The notes beneath the pieces are model-generated. The model did not search any database. It was not told the origin of the DNA and saw only the letters and a list, made by a program, of their open reading frames with translations. Both the position numbers and the translations under genes were made by a program. From Nocardioides sp. Iso805N (GTDB lineage Bacteria; Actinomycetota; Actinomycetes; Propionibacteriales; Nocardioidaceae), in the NCBI RefSeq assembly GCF_000364605.1, contig NZ_KB822576.1:248001-312000 (forward strand): a stretch of DNA of 64,000 nt, given 5' to 3'. Position 1 is the first letter of the stretch. Each line of letters opens with the position of its first letter. Positions 34,525 through 42,872 of this stretch are shown piece by piece.

Positions 34525-36627
34525 TCAGGCCCGGAAGCGACGCCGCAGCAACACCCCGCCGGCCGCGACGACCAGCAGGCCGCCGGCGAGCAAGGAACGG
34601 GTGACGTTGCGGCTGTCCTGGCCGTCCGCACCGGTGATCACGAAGTCGTACGCCGTCAGTGCGGTCGCGCCCTGAGGTGCGCCGACTGCCATCGCACCGG
34701 TGTTGGCGCGCTTGGCCTCCGCGACGAGCTCGGCGTACATCTCGCCGTAGCTCTGCGCGGTGTCCTCGCCCGCCGCGGCGATCTTCTGGCTGCCCTTGAC
34801 CGAGAGCTTCTTGGCTCCGGACACGATCTGCGGGGCACCGTCCGAGGCCGTGCCGAGACCGTCGTTGATCTGGCCGGCGCCGTCGGCGGCGGTGCCGAGC
34901 CCGTCGGCCAGCTGGTGCGCACCGGAGTTGGCCTGGCCAAGACCGTCGCTGAGCGTGCCGGCACCCGCCGCCAGCTTCGTGCTGCCGGCCGCGAGCTGGT
35001 TGACGCCCGAGCGCAGCTGCGGAACCGCCTCGTCGAGCTGCTTGCCGCCGTCGACGAGCGCCGACGCACCGCATCGCAGCGTCGCGGTCGGGTCGCAGCC
35101 CTTGGTCGGTGTACCGATGGCCGCCGTGAGCTGGGCCTTGATGCCGGCAGTGATCTTGTCGACCATGACGGGAAGCTGCGACGCGATCGTGTTGACGACG
35201 GACGAGCTGGAGTCCAGATCGTCCGCAAGGTCCGCCAGCGAGCCATGCGCCGCGGCATCGGACGTGACCTTGTCCACCTTGGCCTGGTCGCCTCCGCTCA
35301 GACCCGTGATCGACGACAGTGCCTCCATGTCTGCCCGCACGGACGTCAGCGTGCTCTTGCCGTTCGCATTGATATTGAGCAGCCGCGGAAACAGGGTTCC
35401 GGTCAAGAACTTGTAGTCCGGGTCGGCGTTGACCTGGTCGCGCACCTGCGAGGGCAGACCCTCGACGCCGACGTAGAGCTGCCGCAGGCCCTCGGCGAGC
35501 GCCTTCTGGCCACCGTAGATCTGGCTCACGCCGTCGGCGAGCTGAGGCGCCTTCGACTTGAGCTGGTGCAGGCCGTCGTTGAGCTGACCAGCGCCGTCCT
35601 TGAGCTTCTTGCCGCCGGCGTCGAGCTGCGAGGTGCCGTCGGCGAGCTTGGCGGCGCCGGGCACGGCGGTCGCGGTCAGGCCGGTGCTGAGCTGGCCCGC
35701 GCCGTCGTGCAGCTTGATCAGGCCCGCGACCAGGTCGGAGGCGCCACCTTGGAGCTTGACCAGGCCGGCGTCCATCTTCAGCGCGCCGCTCGTGAGCTCG
35801 ACGCCCGTGTCGGCGCCGCCCTTGTAGCTCGAAGCCGCGCTGGCGAAGGTCGGGCTACCCAGCGGGTCGACCGGCAGAGCACTGATCTCCGCCCGGGGCA
35901 CGACGCCGTCGGTGATGTCGGCGCTGTAGCCGAAGGTGGAGGTGGCCGGACCGACCGGCGGCAGCAGGGTCAGGGTGAACTGCATCATCGTGCCGCCGTG
36001 CCCGTCGCCACCCATGCTGGCCTCCTTGGAGGAGACGTTGCGGAAGTTGTCCGGGGTGGTGGTGCTCATGCTCGCGACCATCGGGATCGGCACGTTCACC
36101 GTCTTGGTGACGGTGCCGCCCTTGCCGTCGGCGAAGGTCAGCTGGGTGGGCTTCCCACTCACGTTCTCGATCGTGTACGAGACGTCGAGGTGGCCTGACT
36201 TGCCGACGATGTCGGCGGCCTTGACCGGCTTGCCGTCGAGCTTGTAGGAGACGGACAGCTTCAGCGGCAGGTCGCCGTGGTAGTCGCTGACGGTACGCAG
36301 CTGCTTCTCGCCGTCGACGGTGGTGTCGACGACCTGCTTGCCGTCCTTGACGTCGACGCCCGAGAAGCCGTCCAGGTTGCGCAGCCCGGTCGTCGTGATC
36401 GGGTTGGCCAGGTCGGCCTTGCCGTGACCGGTCAGCACGAGTTGCTCGTAGATGTGCTGGTCGCCGAGCTTGCCGTCCGGGCTGACGTAGACCTGCACGG
36501 TCTCGGTGTTGGTCACGTCGACGCCCGAGGCCGTGCCGGTCGCGGCGCTGGCGGCTCCCGTGCCGACCAGTCCAGCGGCCAGGACGGCGGCGACGGCCAA
36601 CGGCCGGACGAGGATGGTGCGGTTCAT
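34525..36627 (-). CDS. Secreted, membrane-anchored protein with seven-residue Gly/Leu repeats
   Basis: A 700-residue protein with a cleavable signal (LAAGLVGTGAASA), an N-terminal beta-rich domain to about residue 260, then two blocks of seven-residue repeats of the form Q/K-L-x-x-G at about 270-385 (GAGQLNDGLHQL) and 527-609 (GAHQLADGLGTAADGAGQ). One membrane span and a basic tail (RRRFRA) end the protein. The repeats resemble the YhgE/Pip and MmpL-associated coiled stalks. It is the second gene of a two-gene operon, overlapping ATGA with the membrane protein upstream. The role is unknown; a surface stalk or scaffold is inferred. Confidence 0.75.
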   Translation of the reverse strand: MNRTILVRPLAVAAVLAAGLVGTGAASAATGTASGVDVTNTETVQVYVSPDGKLGDQHIYEQLVLTGHGKADLANPITTTGLRNLDGFSGVDVKDGKQVVDTTVDGEKQLRTVSDYHGDLPLKLSVSYKLDGKPVKAADIVGKSGHLDVSYTIENVSGKPTQLTFADGKGGTVTKTVNVPIPMVASMSTTTPDNFRNVSSKEASMGGDGHGGTMMQFTLTLLPPVGPATSTFGYSADITDGVVPRAEISALPVDPLGSPTFASAASSYKGGADTGVELTSGALKMDAGLVKLQGGASDLVAGLIKLHDGAGQLSTGLTATAVPGAAKLADGTSQLDAGGKKLKDGAGQLNDGLHQLKSKAPQLADGVSQIYGGQKALAEGLRQLYVGVEGLPSQVRDQVNADPDYKFLTGTLFPRLLNINANGKSTLTSVRADMEALSSITGLSGGDQAKVDKVTSDAAAHGSLADLADDLDSSSSVVNTIASQLPVMVDKITAGIKAQLTAAIGTPTKGCDPTATLRCGASALVDGGKQLDEAVPQLRSGVNQLAAGSTKLAAGAGTLSDGLGQANSGAHQLADGLGTAADGAGQINDGLGTASDGAPQIVSGAKKLSVKGSQKIAAAGEDTAQSYGEMYAELVAEAKRANTGAMAVGAPQGATALTAYDFVITGADGQDSRNVTRSLLAGGLLVVAAGGVLLRRRFRA

Positions 36628-37238
36628 CGGGTCACCTCGGTGTTGGTGGCGGCGGTGTCGGTCAGCTCGCGGCGGCGGGGTCGGGTCGACCGCAGCGGTA
36701 CGCCCGGGGCGTCGTCCGTCGCCGCCTCGCGGCTCTCCGCCGGCACACGCCGGCCGGAGGCGACGACCGCGACCGCGAAGCCGACCGCGACAGCGAAGAT
36801 GAGTGCGGTGGCAGCGTCGAGCGAGGTCGAGGCGACCTCGGGCTCGTTGGCCACGAAGGCCGCCTCGTACGCGGCGCTGAACAGAGCGACGCCCAGCAGC
36901 ATCGCCGACAGTGGCAGCCGGGAGCGCCCGAGCGCGACCGCGACCAGGCAGATCAGCAGGGTGACGACAGCACCGGCGGCGCGGCCGCCCTCGGTGTCAG
37001 GCAGGAGGGCGGCACGCAGCACGAACCCGATCCAGACGGCGACGAAGCCGATCGCGAAGGCAGCGAGCCGGGACCAGGCCGAACGGTCAGGGATCAGCGC
37101 CACGATGCCACCGGCGAGTACGCCGGCAAGCGCGTAGGGCTCGATCTCCAGATCGAGAGCGGAGCTCACCCCGATCACGACTACCACTGCGACGGTCAGC
37201 AAGACCCCCGTCAGCAAGGACGACAAAGTTGCGCGCAT
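36624..37238 (-). CDS. Hypothetical multi-pass membrane protein
   Basis: A 204-residue protein from ATG 37238, behind a gggaggag ribosome site. It has about six predicted spans (LTGVLLTVAVVVVIGVSSAL, LAGVLAGGIVALI, AAFAIGFVAVWIGFVLRAAL and others) and a hydrophilic basic C-terminal tail of about 40 residues. No family recognised. The stop overlaps the start of the repeat protein (ATGA, 36624-36627), so the two are made together, probably as partners in one envelope structure. Confidence 0.65.
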   Translation of the reverse strand: MRATLSSLLTGVLLTVAVVVVIGVSSALDLEIEPYALAGVLAGGIVALIPDRSAWSRLAAFAIGFVAVWIGFVLRAALLPDTEGGRAAGAVVTLLICLVAVALGRSRLPLSAMLLGVALFSAAYEAAFVANEPEVASTSLDAATALIFAVAVGFAVAVVASGRRVPAESREAATDDAPGVPLRSTRPRRRELTDTAATNTEVTR

Positions 37239-37331
37239 GGCGCGTGCTCCTCCCAGAAATGTCCGCGTACGCCGGTGCACGCGGAGCGTCTACCCCTCCC
37301 ACAGGCGCAAACGCTCGAAGTGTAGGGTCCG

Positions 37332-37350
37332 TCACATTCTTTTCACATTC
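37332..37350. promoter_or_regulatory. Direct repeats upstream of the two-gene surface operon
   Basis: TCACATTC occurs at 37332-37339 and 37343-37350, an 11-base period. On the minus strand a TACACT (37324-37319) could be the operon's -10, placing the repeats over its -35 region. GTCACA followed by TTCACA recalls MtrA-type direct repeats. The 219-base gap 37239-37457 holds nothing else I can support. Confidence 0.3.
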
Positions 37351-37445
37351 ATCGGGACTTTCGTTGCCGATTTGTGCACGTTGGGTCTGGGTTTGCCAGA
37401 TCGTTACCTGCCCGCGGCGACCCGTGTCCCTGTCTTCCCTTGGCC

Positions 37446-37451
37446 TAGGCT
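37446..37451 (+). promoter_or_regulatory. -10 box of the flippase gene
   Basis: TAGGCT ends six bases before GTG 37458, with no ribosome site. Confidence 0.5.
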
Positions 37452-37457
37452 CTGCCC

Positions 37458-38717
37458 GTGACTTTGACCGCCACCCCCTCCGCGCGCTCCAGGCTGCTGT
37501 CCTTGCTGCAGGGCAGCGGCGGCCTGGCGATCGCGATCGTGGTCATGAATGTCGCGACGTACGGCTTCCAGATCGCCGCAGCGCACCGGCTCGGTCCCGA
37601 GCAGTACGGCGGGGTCGCCGGCCTGATGGCGCTCCTCATGGTGATCGGTGTCGTGCAGCTCGGCCTGCAGGCCACCGCGGCGCGTCGGATCGCGGCGGAA
37701 CCTGACCACGTCGCCAGCATCGAGCGGCGGATCAAGACGGTCAGCCTGCGCGGCAGCCTCGTCGTGGGCGCGATCATGCTGATCGCGTCGCCGCTGGTGT
37801 GGAAGGTGCTGCAGCTCGACAGCATCGTGCCTGCCCTGCTGGTCGCGCTCGTCGCCGTACCCCTGACGATGATGGGCGGCCAGGCCGGCATGCTGCAGGG
37901 CGAGCGCCGGTGGCTGCCGCTCTCGCTGCTCTATCTGGCCCTCGGCATCCCACGGCTGGTGATCGGGATCGTCTGCATCCTGATCAGTCCTACCGAGACC
38001 TCGGCGATGCTCGGCGTCACGCTGTCGGCGTTCCTCCCGGTGCTGGTGGGCTGGTGGGCGCTGCGCCATCCCCGCCCCGACTCCGCGCCCGCGGGCGCGG
38101 AGGAGCACTCGCTGCGCAACGTCGTCGTCGAGACGGTGCGCAGCTCGACCGCGCTGCTGGCTTTCTTCGTGCTCTCCAACCTCGACATCGTGATCGCTCG
38201 CAACACCTTGAGCCACCACCAGGCCGGGCTGTACGCGGGCGGCCTGATCATGACCAAGGCGGTGCTGTTCCTGCCGCAGTTCGTGGTGGTGGTGGCGTTC
38301 CCGTCGATGTCGACCGAGGGCAGTCAGCGCAGCACGCTGATGCGCAGCCTGATCGCCGTCGGCATCGTCGGTGTGGTCTCGACGCTGGGCGCGTGGCTGC
38401 TCTCCGGGTTGGCGATGGTCTTCGTCGGCGGTGCGTCGTACTCCGCCGTGGAGCACCGGCTCTGGCTGTTCGCCGTCATCGGCACGCTGCTCGCGATGCT
38501 GCAGATGCTCGTCTACGGCGTCCTCGCGCGCCAGCACCGTGGCGCGTCCTACCTGGTCTGGGGAGCGGCCCTCGCCCTCACCCTGGCGGGCCTCACGACG
38601 AACTCAGTGACCAACCTGCTGTTGGTCGTGGTGACGATCGACGCGGTGTTGACCGCCGTCCTGCTGGTGATCAGTCTGCGGAACCTGCGCGACGAGAAGC
38701 CCGCCGCGACCGCCTGA
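37458..38717 (+). CDS. Polysaccharide/lipid-linked oligosaccharide flippase (MOP superfamily)
   Basis: A 419-residue membrane protein with about 12-14 spans. It starts GSGGLAIAIVVMNVATYGFQIAAAHRLGPEQYGGVAGLMA, a typical Wzx/polysaccharide-synthesis opening, and has LSNLDIVIARNTLSHHQAGLYAGG in the second half. It probably flips a lipid-linked glycan across the membrane. No glycosyltransferase genes flank it, so the substrate is open. It is leaderless behind TAGGCT and convergent with polA, 61 bases apart. Confidence 0.8.
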   Translation: MTLTATPSARSRLLSLLQGSGGLAIAIVVMNVATYGFQIAAAHRLGPEQYGGVAGLMALLMVIGVVQLGLQATAARRIAAEPDHVASIERRIKTVSLRGSLVVGAIMLIASPLVWKVLQLDSIVPALLVALVAVPLTMMGGQAGMLQGERRWLPLSLLYLALGIPRLVIGIVCILISPTETSAMLGVTLSAFLPVLVGWWALRHPRPDSAPAGAEEHSLRNVVVETVRSSTALLAFFVLSNLDIVIARNTLSHHQAGLYAGGLIMTKAVLFLPQFVVVVAFPSMSTEGSQRSTLMRSLIAVGIVGVVSTLGAWLLSGLAMVFVGGASYSAVEHRLWLFAVIGTLLAMLQMLVYGVLARQHRGASYLVWGAALALTLAGLTTNSVTNLLLVVVTIDAVLTAVLLVISLRNLRDEKPAATA

Positions 38718-38778
38718 GCTCGGAGGGCTCGGAGTGGCCGCCGGGCGACGGCACGCAGCGAGCGCGCGCCCGGTCGCG

Positions 38779-41487
38779 CTAGTGGGCCGCCTCATGCCAA
38801 GAACGGCCCGTTCCCACCGACACGTCCAGCGGTACGGCGAGGGCAGCGGCGCCGCCCATCTGCTCGCGGACCAGCACCTCGAGCGCGTCGTGCTCGCCGG
38901 GCGCGACCTCGAACACGAGCTCGTCGTGGACCTGGAGCAGCATCCGGGACGTCAGCCCTGAGGCATCCAGCGCCGCCTGGGTGTTGAGCATGGCGACCTT
39001 GATCAGGTCGGCGGCCGACCCTTGGATCGGCGCGTTGAGGGCCATCCGCTCGGCCATCTCGCGACGCTGACGGTTGTCGCTGGTCAGATCGGGCAGATAG
39101 CGGCGACGGCCGAGGATGGTCTCGGTGAAGCCGGAGCGCCGAGCCTCGTCGACCACCCCTGCGAGGTAGTCGCGAATGCCACCGAAGGTTTGGAAGTACT
39201 CGTCCATCAGGCCGCGCGCCTCTCCCGGCTCGATGCCGAGCTGCTGGGAGAGGCCGAACGCGGACAGGCCGTAGGCGAGGCCGTAGTTCATCGCCTTGAT
39301 CTTGGCGCGCTGTTCGGAGGAGACCTCCTCGGCGGGCACGCCGAAGACGTGCGAGGCGGTGGTGGCGTGGAAGTCGTGCCCGGACTTGAATGCCTCGATC
39401 AGCGCCTCGTCCCCGGACAGGTCGGCCATGATGCGCATCTCGATCTGGCTGTAGTCGGCCGTCATCAGGGACTCATAGCCCGGGCCCACCACGAACCCCT
39501 CCCGGATCCGGCGGCCCTCCTCGGTGCGGATCGGGATGTTCTGCAGGTTGGGATCGGTGCTGGAGAGTCGACCGGTTGCCGCGATCGTCTGGTTGAACGT
39601 GGTGTGGATGCGGCCGTCAGGTTGCACCGTCTTGAGCAGACCCTCGATCGTCACCCGCAGCCGGGTGACGTCACGGTGGCGCAGCAGGGCGAGGAGGAAC
39701 GGGTGCTCGGTCTTGACGTAGAGCGCCTGCAGCGCATCGGCATCGGTGGTGTAGCCGGTCTTGGTGCGCTTGGTCTTGGGCATGTCCAGCTCGTCGAAGA
39801 GCACGACCTGGAGCTGCTTGGGCGAGCCGAGGTTGATCTCCTTGCCGATCACCGAGTAGGCCTCCTCGGCGGCCTGCTTGACCTCGCCTGCGAAGTGGCG
39901 CTCCAGCGACTCGAGGTGGTCGGCGTCGATCGCGATGCCCGTCTGCTCCATCCGGGCGAGGAGACCGAGCAGGGGCAGCTCGAGGTCGGCGAGCAGACGG
40001 GTGCCGCCAGCGCCCTCGAGCTCGACGTCGAGCGCCTGCGCCAGGTCGACCACCGCGCGGGCATGGAGCATCCCGGTGGCCGCCAAGTCGTCCGCGCCGC
40101 CGTCGAGCTCGTCGAAGAGCGCTCCCTGCCCGTCGTCCGATTCGTGCTTGAGCTCACGCTTGAGGTAGCGCAGCGTCAGGTCGGCCAGGTCATAGGAACG
40201 CTGGTCGGGGCGCACCAGGTAAGCGGCCAGGGCGGTGTCGCTGGCCAGCCCGGCGAGCTCCCACCCATGGGCGGCCAGCGCGAGCTGCGGGCCCTTCGCG
40301 TCGTGCAGCACCGTGGGGCGGCTCGGATCGGCGAGCCAGCCGGCGAGAGCGGTCTCGTCCTCAGGTGTCAGGTCGGCGACGTCGAGGTATCCCGCACGAC
40401 CGGCGCCCTCCTGCTCCGGCGCGGTCGCGAACGCGATGCCGTCCACCCGGCCGGTGCCCGAACCCCAGGCACCGCGCACGTAGAGGCCGACGCGGTCGGC
40501 GCCGAGGCCGTCGAGGAAGTCGCCGGCCGCCCCCGCGGCGATGCGACGACCGTCGAGCTCGAAGCCGCCCTCCTCGACCTGCTCCTCGCTGGTGAGCGTC
40601 TCGAAGAGGCGATCGCGCAGCACTCGGAACTCCAGGCTGTCGAAGAGCGTGTGGACCTCCTGTCGGTCCCACGGCTGCACGGCCAGCTCTGCCGGGCTCC
40701 GGCCCAGCTCCAGATCGCAGACCAGCGCGTTGAGCCGACGGTTGCGGATCACGTCGCCGAGGTGGGCCCGCAGGTTGTCGCCGGCCTTGCCCGAGATCTT
40801 GTCGGCGTGGGTGATGACGTTGTCGAGGCCGTCGTAGGTGGCGATCCACTTCGCCGCAGTCTTGGGACCGACGCCCGGCACCCCGGGCAGGTTGTCGGAG
40901 TCCTCCCCCACCAGTGCCGCCAGCTCGGGATAGCGCTGCGGGGTCACGCCGTACTTGGTCTCGACCGCCTCAGGGGTCATCCGGGACAGGTCGGAGACGC
41001 CGCGCATCGGGTAGAGAACCGTCACCTCGTCGCGGACCAGCTGGAGCGAGTCGCGGTCGCCGGTGAGGATGAGGACGTCCATCCCCTGCTCCCGCGCCCG
41101 GGTCGCGAGCGTGGCGATGATGTCGTCTGCCTCGAAGCCGTCCTTCTTCAGGAACGGGATGTGCAGCGCGGTCAGGACGTCCTCGATCAGCGGCAGCTGG
41201 CTCTTGAACTCGTCAGGCGTCTTGTTCCGCTTCGCCTTGTACTCGCTGTACTGCTCCAGCCGGAAGGTCTGCCGCGAGACGTCGAAGGCGACCGCCACGT
41301 GCGTCGGCTGCTCGTCGCGCAGCACGTTGATGAGCATCGAGGTGAAGCCGTAGACGGCGTTGGTGTACTGGCCGGTCGTCGTCGAGAAATTCTCCACCGG
41401 CAGCGCGAAGAACGCTCGGTAGGCCAAGGAGTGGCCGTCGAGCAGGAGCAGGCGCGGACGGGCGGGAGAGGCGATCTGGCTCGGCAC
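38779..41487 (-). CDS. polA: DNA polymerase I
   Basis: A 902-residue polymerase. The 5'-3' exonuclease domain covers residues 1 to about 300 (LLLDGHSLAYRAFF, GDRDSLQLV, GVPGVGPKTAAKW). The middle domain lacks the DxE and other acidic proofreading residues, as usual for actinobacterial PolA. The polymerase domain has motif A DYSQIEMRI, motif B RAKIKAMNYGLAYGLSAFG and motif C QVHDELVFEV. It fills gaps after primer removal and repair. The GTG at 41487 is six bases behind TAGGCT, so the transcript is probably leaderless. Confidence 0.95.
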   Translation of the reverse strand: MPSQIASPARPRLLLLDGHSLAYRAFFALPVENFSTTTGQYTNAVYGFTSMLINVLRDEQPTHVAVAFDVSRQTFRLEQYSEYKAKRNKTPDEFKSQLPLIEDVLTALHIPFLKKDGFEADDIIATLATRAREQGMDVLILTGDRDSLQLVRDEVTVLYPMRGVSDLSRMTPEAVETKYGVTPQRYPELAALVGEDSDNLPGVPGVGPKTAAKWIATYDGLDNVITHADKISGKAGDNLRAHLGDVIRNRRLNALVCDLELGRSPAELAVQPWDRQEVHTLFDSLEFRVLRDRLFETLTSEEQVEEGGFELDGRRIAAGAAGDFLDGLGADRVGLYVRGAWGSGTGRVDGIAFATAPEQEGAGRAGYLDVADLTPEDETALAGWLADPSRPTVLHDAKGPQLALAAHGWELAGLASDTALAAYLVRPDQRSYDLADLTLRYLKRELKHESDDGQGALFDELDGGADDLAATGMLHARAVVDLAQALDVELEGAGGTRLLADLELPLLGLLARMEQTGIAIDADHLESLERHFAGEVKQAAEEAYSVIGKEINLGSPKQLQVVLFDELDMPKTKRTKTGYTTDADALQALYVKTEHPFLLALLRHRDVTRLRVTIEGLLKTVQPDGRIHTTFNQTIAATGRLSSTDPNLQNIPIRTEEGRRIREGFVVGPGYESLMTADYSQIEMRIMADLSGDEALIEAFKSGHDFHATTASHVFGVPAEEVSSEQRAKIKAMNYGLAYGLSAFGLSQQLGIEPGEARGLMDEYFQTFGGIRDYLAGVVDEARRSGFTETILGRRRYLPDLTSDNRQRREMAERMALNAPIQGSAADLIKVAMLNTQAALDASGLTSRMLLQVHDELVFEVAPGEHDALEVLVREQMGGAAALAVPLDVSVGTGRSWHEAAH

Positions 41488-41493
41488 AGCAGG

Positions 41494-41499
41494 AGCCTA
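41494..41499 (-). promoter_or_regulatory. -10 box of polA
   Basis: TAGGCT on the minus strand, six bases before GTG 41487. Confidence 0.5.
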
Positions 41500-41548
41500 G
41501 ACGACACCGCCGACATCTTCGGACGGCGCGTTCTGCCACCATGCTGGC

Positions 41549-42019
41549 ATGACGAACGCGGAGAGCACCGAGACGACCGGGACGACCGGGAACAGCGCCG
41601 AGCAGATGCGCGCCTTCATCGACTCCATGCCGCACGGAATGGGTGGACTCAACGACAAGATGGGCGTCGAGCTCCTCGAGGCGAGCCCCGAGCGCGTGGT
41701 CGCCACCATGCCGGTCGAGGGCAACACCCAGCCTTACGGGTTGCTCCACGGAGGCGCCTCGATCGCCCTCGCCGAGACCCTCGGGTCCGTCGGCGCGGGG
41801 ATGCACGCGCACGCGATGGGCAAGCTCGCCGTCGGCGTGGACATCAACGCCACCCATCACCGTTCGGCGACCAGCGGGATCGTCACCGGCGTGGCGACGC
41901 CGGCGCACCTGGGTCGGACGTCGGCGACGTTCGAGGTGGTGGTCACCGACGAGCGCGGCAAGCGGGTCTGTACGGCGCGCATCACCTGTGCGCTGATCGA
42001 CCCGGAGCGGATCGGCTGA
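41549..42019 (+). CDS. PaaI-family hotdog thioesterase
   Basis: A 156-residue protein. The hotdog core is YGLLHGGASIALAETLGSVG, where HGG and the later Glu are the usual active-site positions, followed by GVDINATHHRSATSGIVTG and ARITCALID. Relatives such as the mycobacterial protein next to polA are annotated as acyl-CoA or menaquinone-pathway thioesterases; the substrate here is not determined. The first 15-20 residues are Thr/Ser-rich and probably disordered. It is divergent from polA by 61 bases. Confidence 0.83.
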   Translation: MTNAESTETTGTTGNSAEQMRAFIDSMPHGMGGLNDKMGVELLEASPERVVATMPVEGNTQPYGLLHGGASIALAETLGSVGAGMHAHAMGKLAVGVDINATHHRSATSGIVTGVATPAHLGRTSATFEVVVTDERGKRVCTARITCALIDPERIG

Positions 42020-42040
42020 TCCCCGGACCGGGGGTCTGCC

Positions 42041-42640
42041 TCAGACCGAGGCCGAGGTGCCGCGCGGGTGCCGCATCGAGCGCCGTGCGGCCAGGACCTG
42101 ACCGAGGTGCCCGCGGTTGGCCACCGCCCGCTGACCGGCGGTGAGGCGGGAGGTGAGCCGACCGCGCAGCATCGCGGTCGGCGCGACCCGTAAGGTCGCG
42201 TGCGAGCCGAACCCCAGCCGGGCCAGGAACCGGTTGCCGTCGCGCGATGTCGACGACGCGGCGGTCATCACGTGGCCGACGCCGAGCTCGTCGGCGAAGG
42301 TGACCGCCTCCTCCATCAGCGCACGCCCGACGCCCTTGCGACGTGCCGAGGCCAACACGTGCGGTGCGATCACCTGCACGATCGGCTCCAGGTTGATCGG
42401 ACTCATGCTCGCGGCACGCAGGAAGACCGCGCCGACGGGCTCGCCGTCGTACTGGGCGATCACGAGACGCTGCTCCGGAGAGACAGCGGCGGCCTTGATG
42501 ATGACCTCGAGGTCGGCAACCTGATCCTGGCGGTCCGCACGGCGCAGGCTCTCGTGCCAGACCTCCGCCAGGAACAGCGCATCGCCGACCACGGCCTCCC
42601 GCAACGTCACGACTGAGCGCGTCACTCCACTACACCCCAC
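42041..42640 (-). CDS. GNAT-family N-acetyltransferase
   Basis: A 199-residue protein with a GNAT core: VVGDALFLAEVWHESLRR, GEPVGAVFLRAA, then the acetyl-CoA pyrophosphate loop IAPHVLASARRKGVGRALMEEAV. The last 40 residues are basic. The acceptor is unknown. Start uncertain: GTG 42640, or GTG 42625 five codons in. A LacI-type palindrome lies 24 bases upstream. Confidence 0.75.
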   Translation of the reverse strand: MGCSGVTRSVVTLREAVVGDALFLAEVWHESLRRADRQDQVADLEVIIKAAAVSPEQRLVIAQYDGEPVGAVFLRAASMSPINLEPIVQVIAPHVLASARRKGVGRALMEEAVTFADELGVGHVMTAASSTSRDGNRFLARLGFGSHATLRVAPTAMLRGRLTSRLTAGQRAVANRGHLGQVLAARRSMRHPRGTSASV

Positions 42641-42663
42641 TAGTCGCTGGATCCCTTGTGTGC

Positions 42664-42677
42664 TGGGAGCGCTCCCG
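42664..42677. promoter_or_regulatory. CebR-like LacI operator
   Basis: TGGGAGCGCTCCCG matches 13 of 14 bases of the streptomycete CebR/BglR operator TGGGAGCGCTCCCA and contains the perfect palindrome GGGAGCGCTCCC (42665-42676). A partial second copy, GGCTCCCA, follows near 42707. In the same 232-base gap is a TTGACA (42743-42748) with no good -10 and no recognisable gene behind it. Confidence 0.5.
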
Positions 42678-42858
42678 TCCTCCCCCGGACTGTTGGGCTC
42701 CCAGCGGCAGAGAGTACGCCGCCAGACCCGCTCGGTACACCCTTGACAGAAGTCGCCCAGACTGCATAGATCCGGTGGGGCCGGACGGCGGTGCCACGCC
42801 TTGTTACGAACGTGAAAACTCCGTCCTGCAACGGTGCGTCAGAGTCCGACCGCGGGTC

Positions 42859-42864
42859 TAGGGT
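42859..42864 (+). promoter_or_regulatory. -10 box of the amino-acid ABC operon
   Basis: TAGGGT ends eight bases before ATG 42873, with no ribosome site. Confidence 0.5.
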
Positions 42865-42872
42865 GTGCGTCC

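Noticed and set aside
39022..42144. A 1040-codon open frame on the plus strand across polA
   Set aside because: It is antisense to polA, whose motifs are all present. Its product is a low-complexity mix of Arg, Gly, Ala, Val and His, typical of high-GC shadow frames.
42658..42861. A 67-codon frame in the gap before the amino-acid ABC operon
   Set aside because: Cys/Arg/Pro-rich with no ribosome site, and it overlaps the CebR-like box and the operon -10. Probably non-coding.
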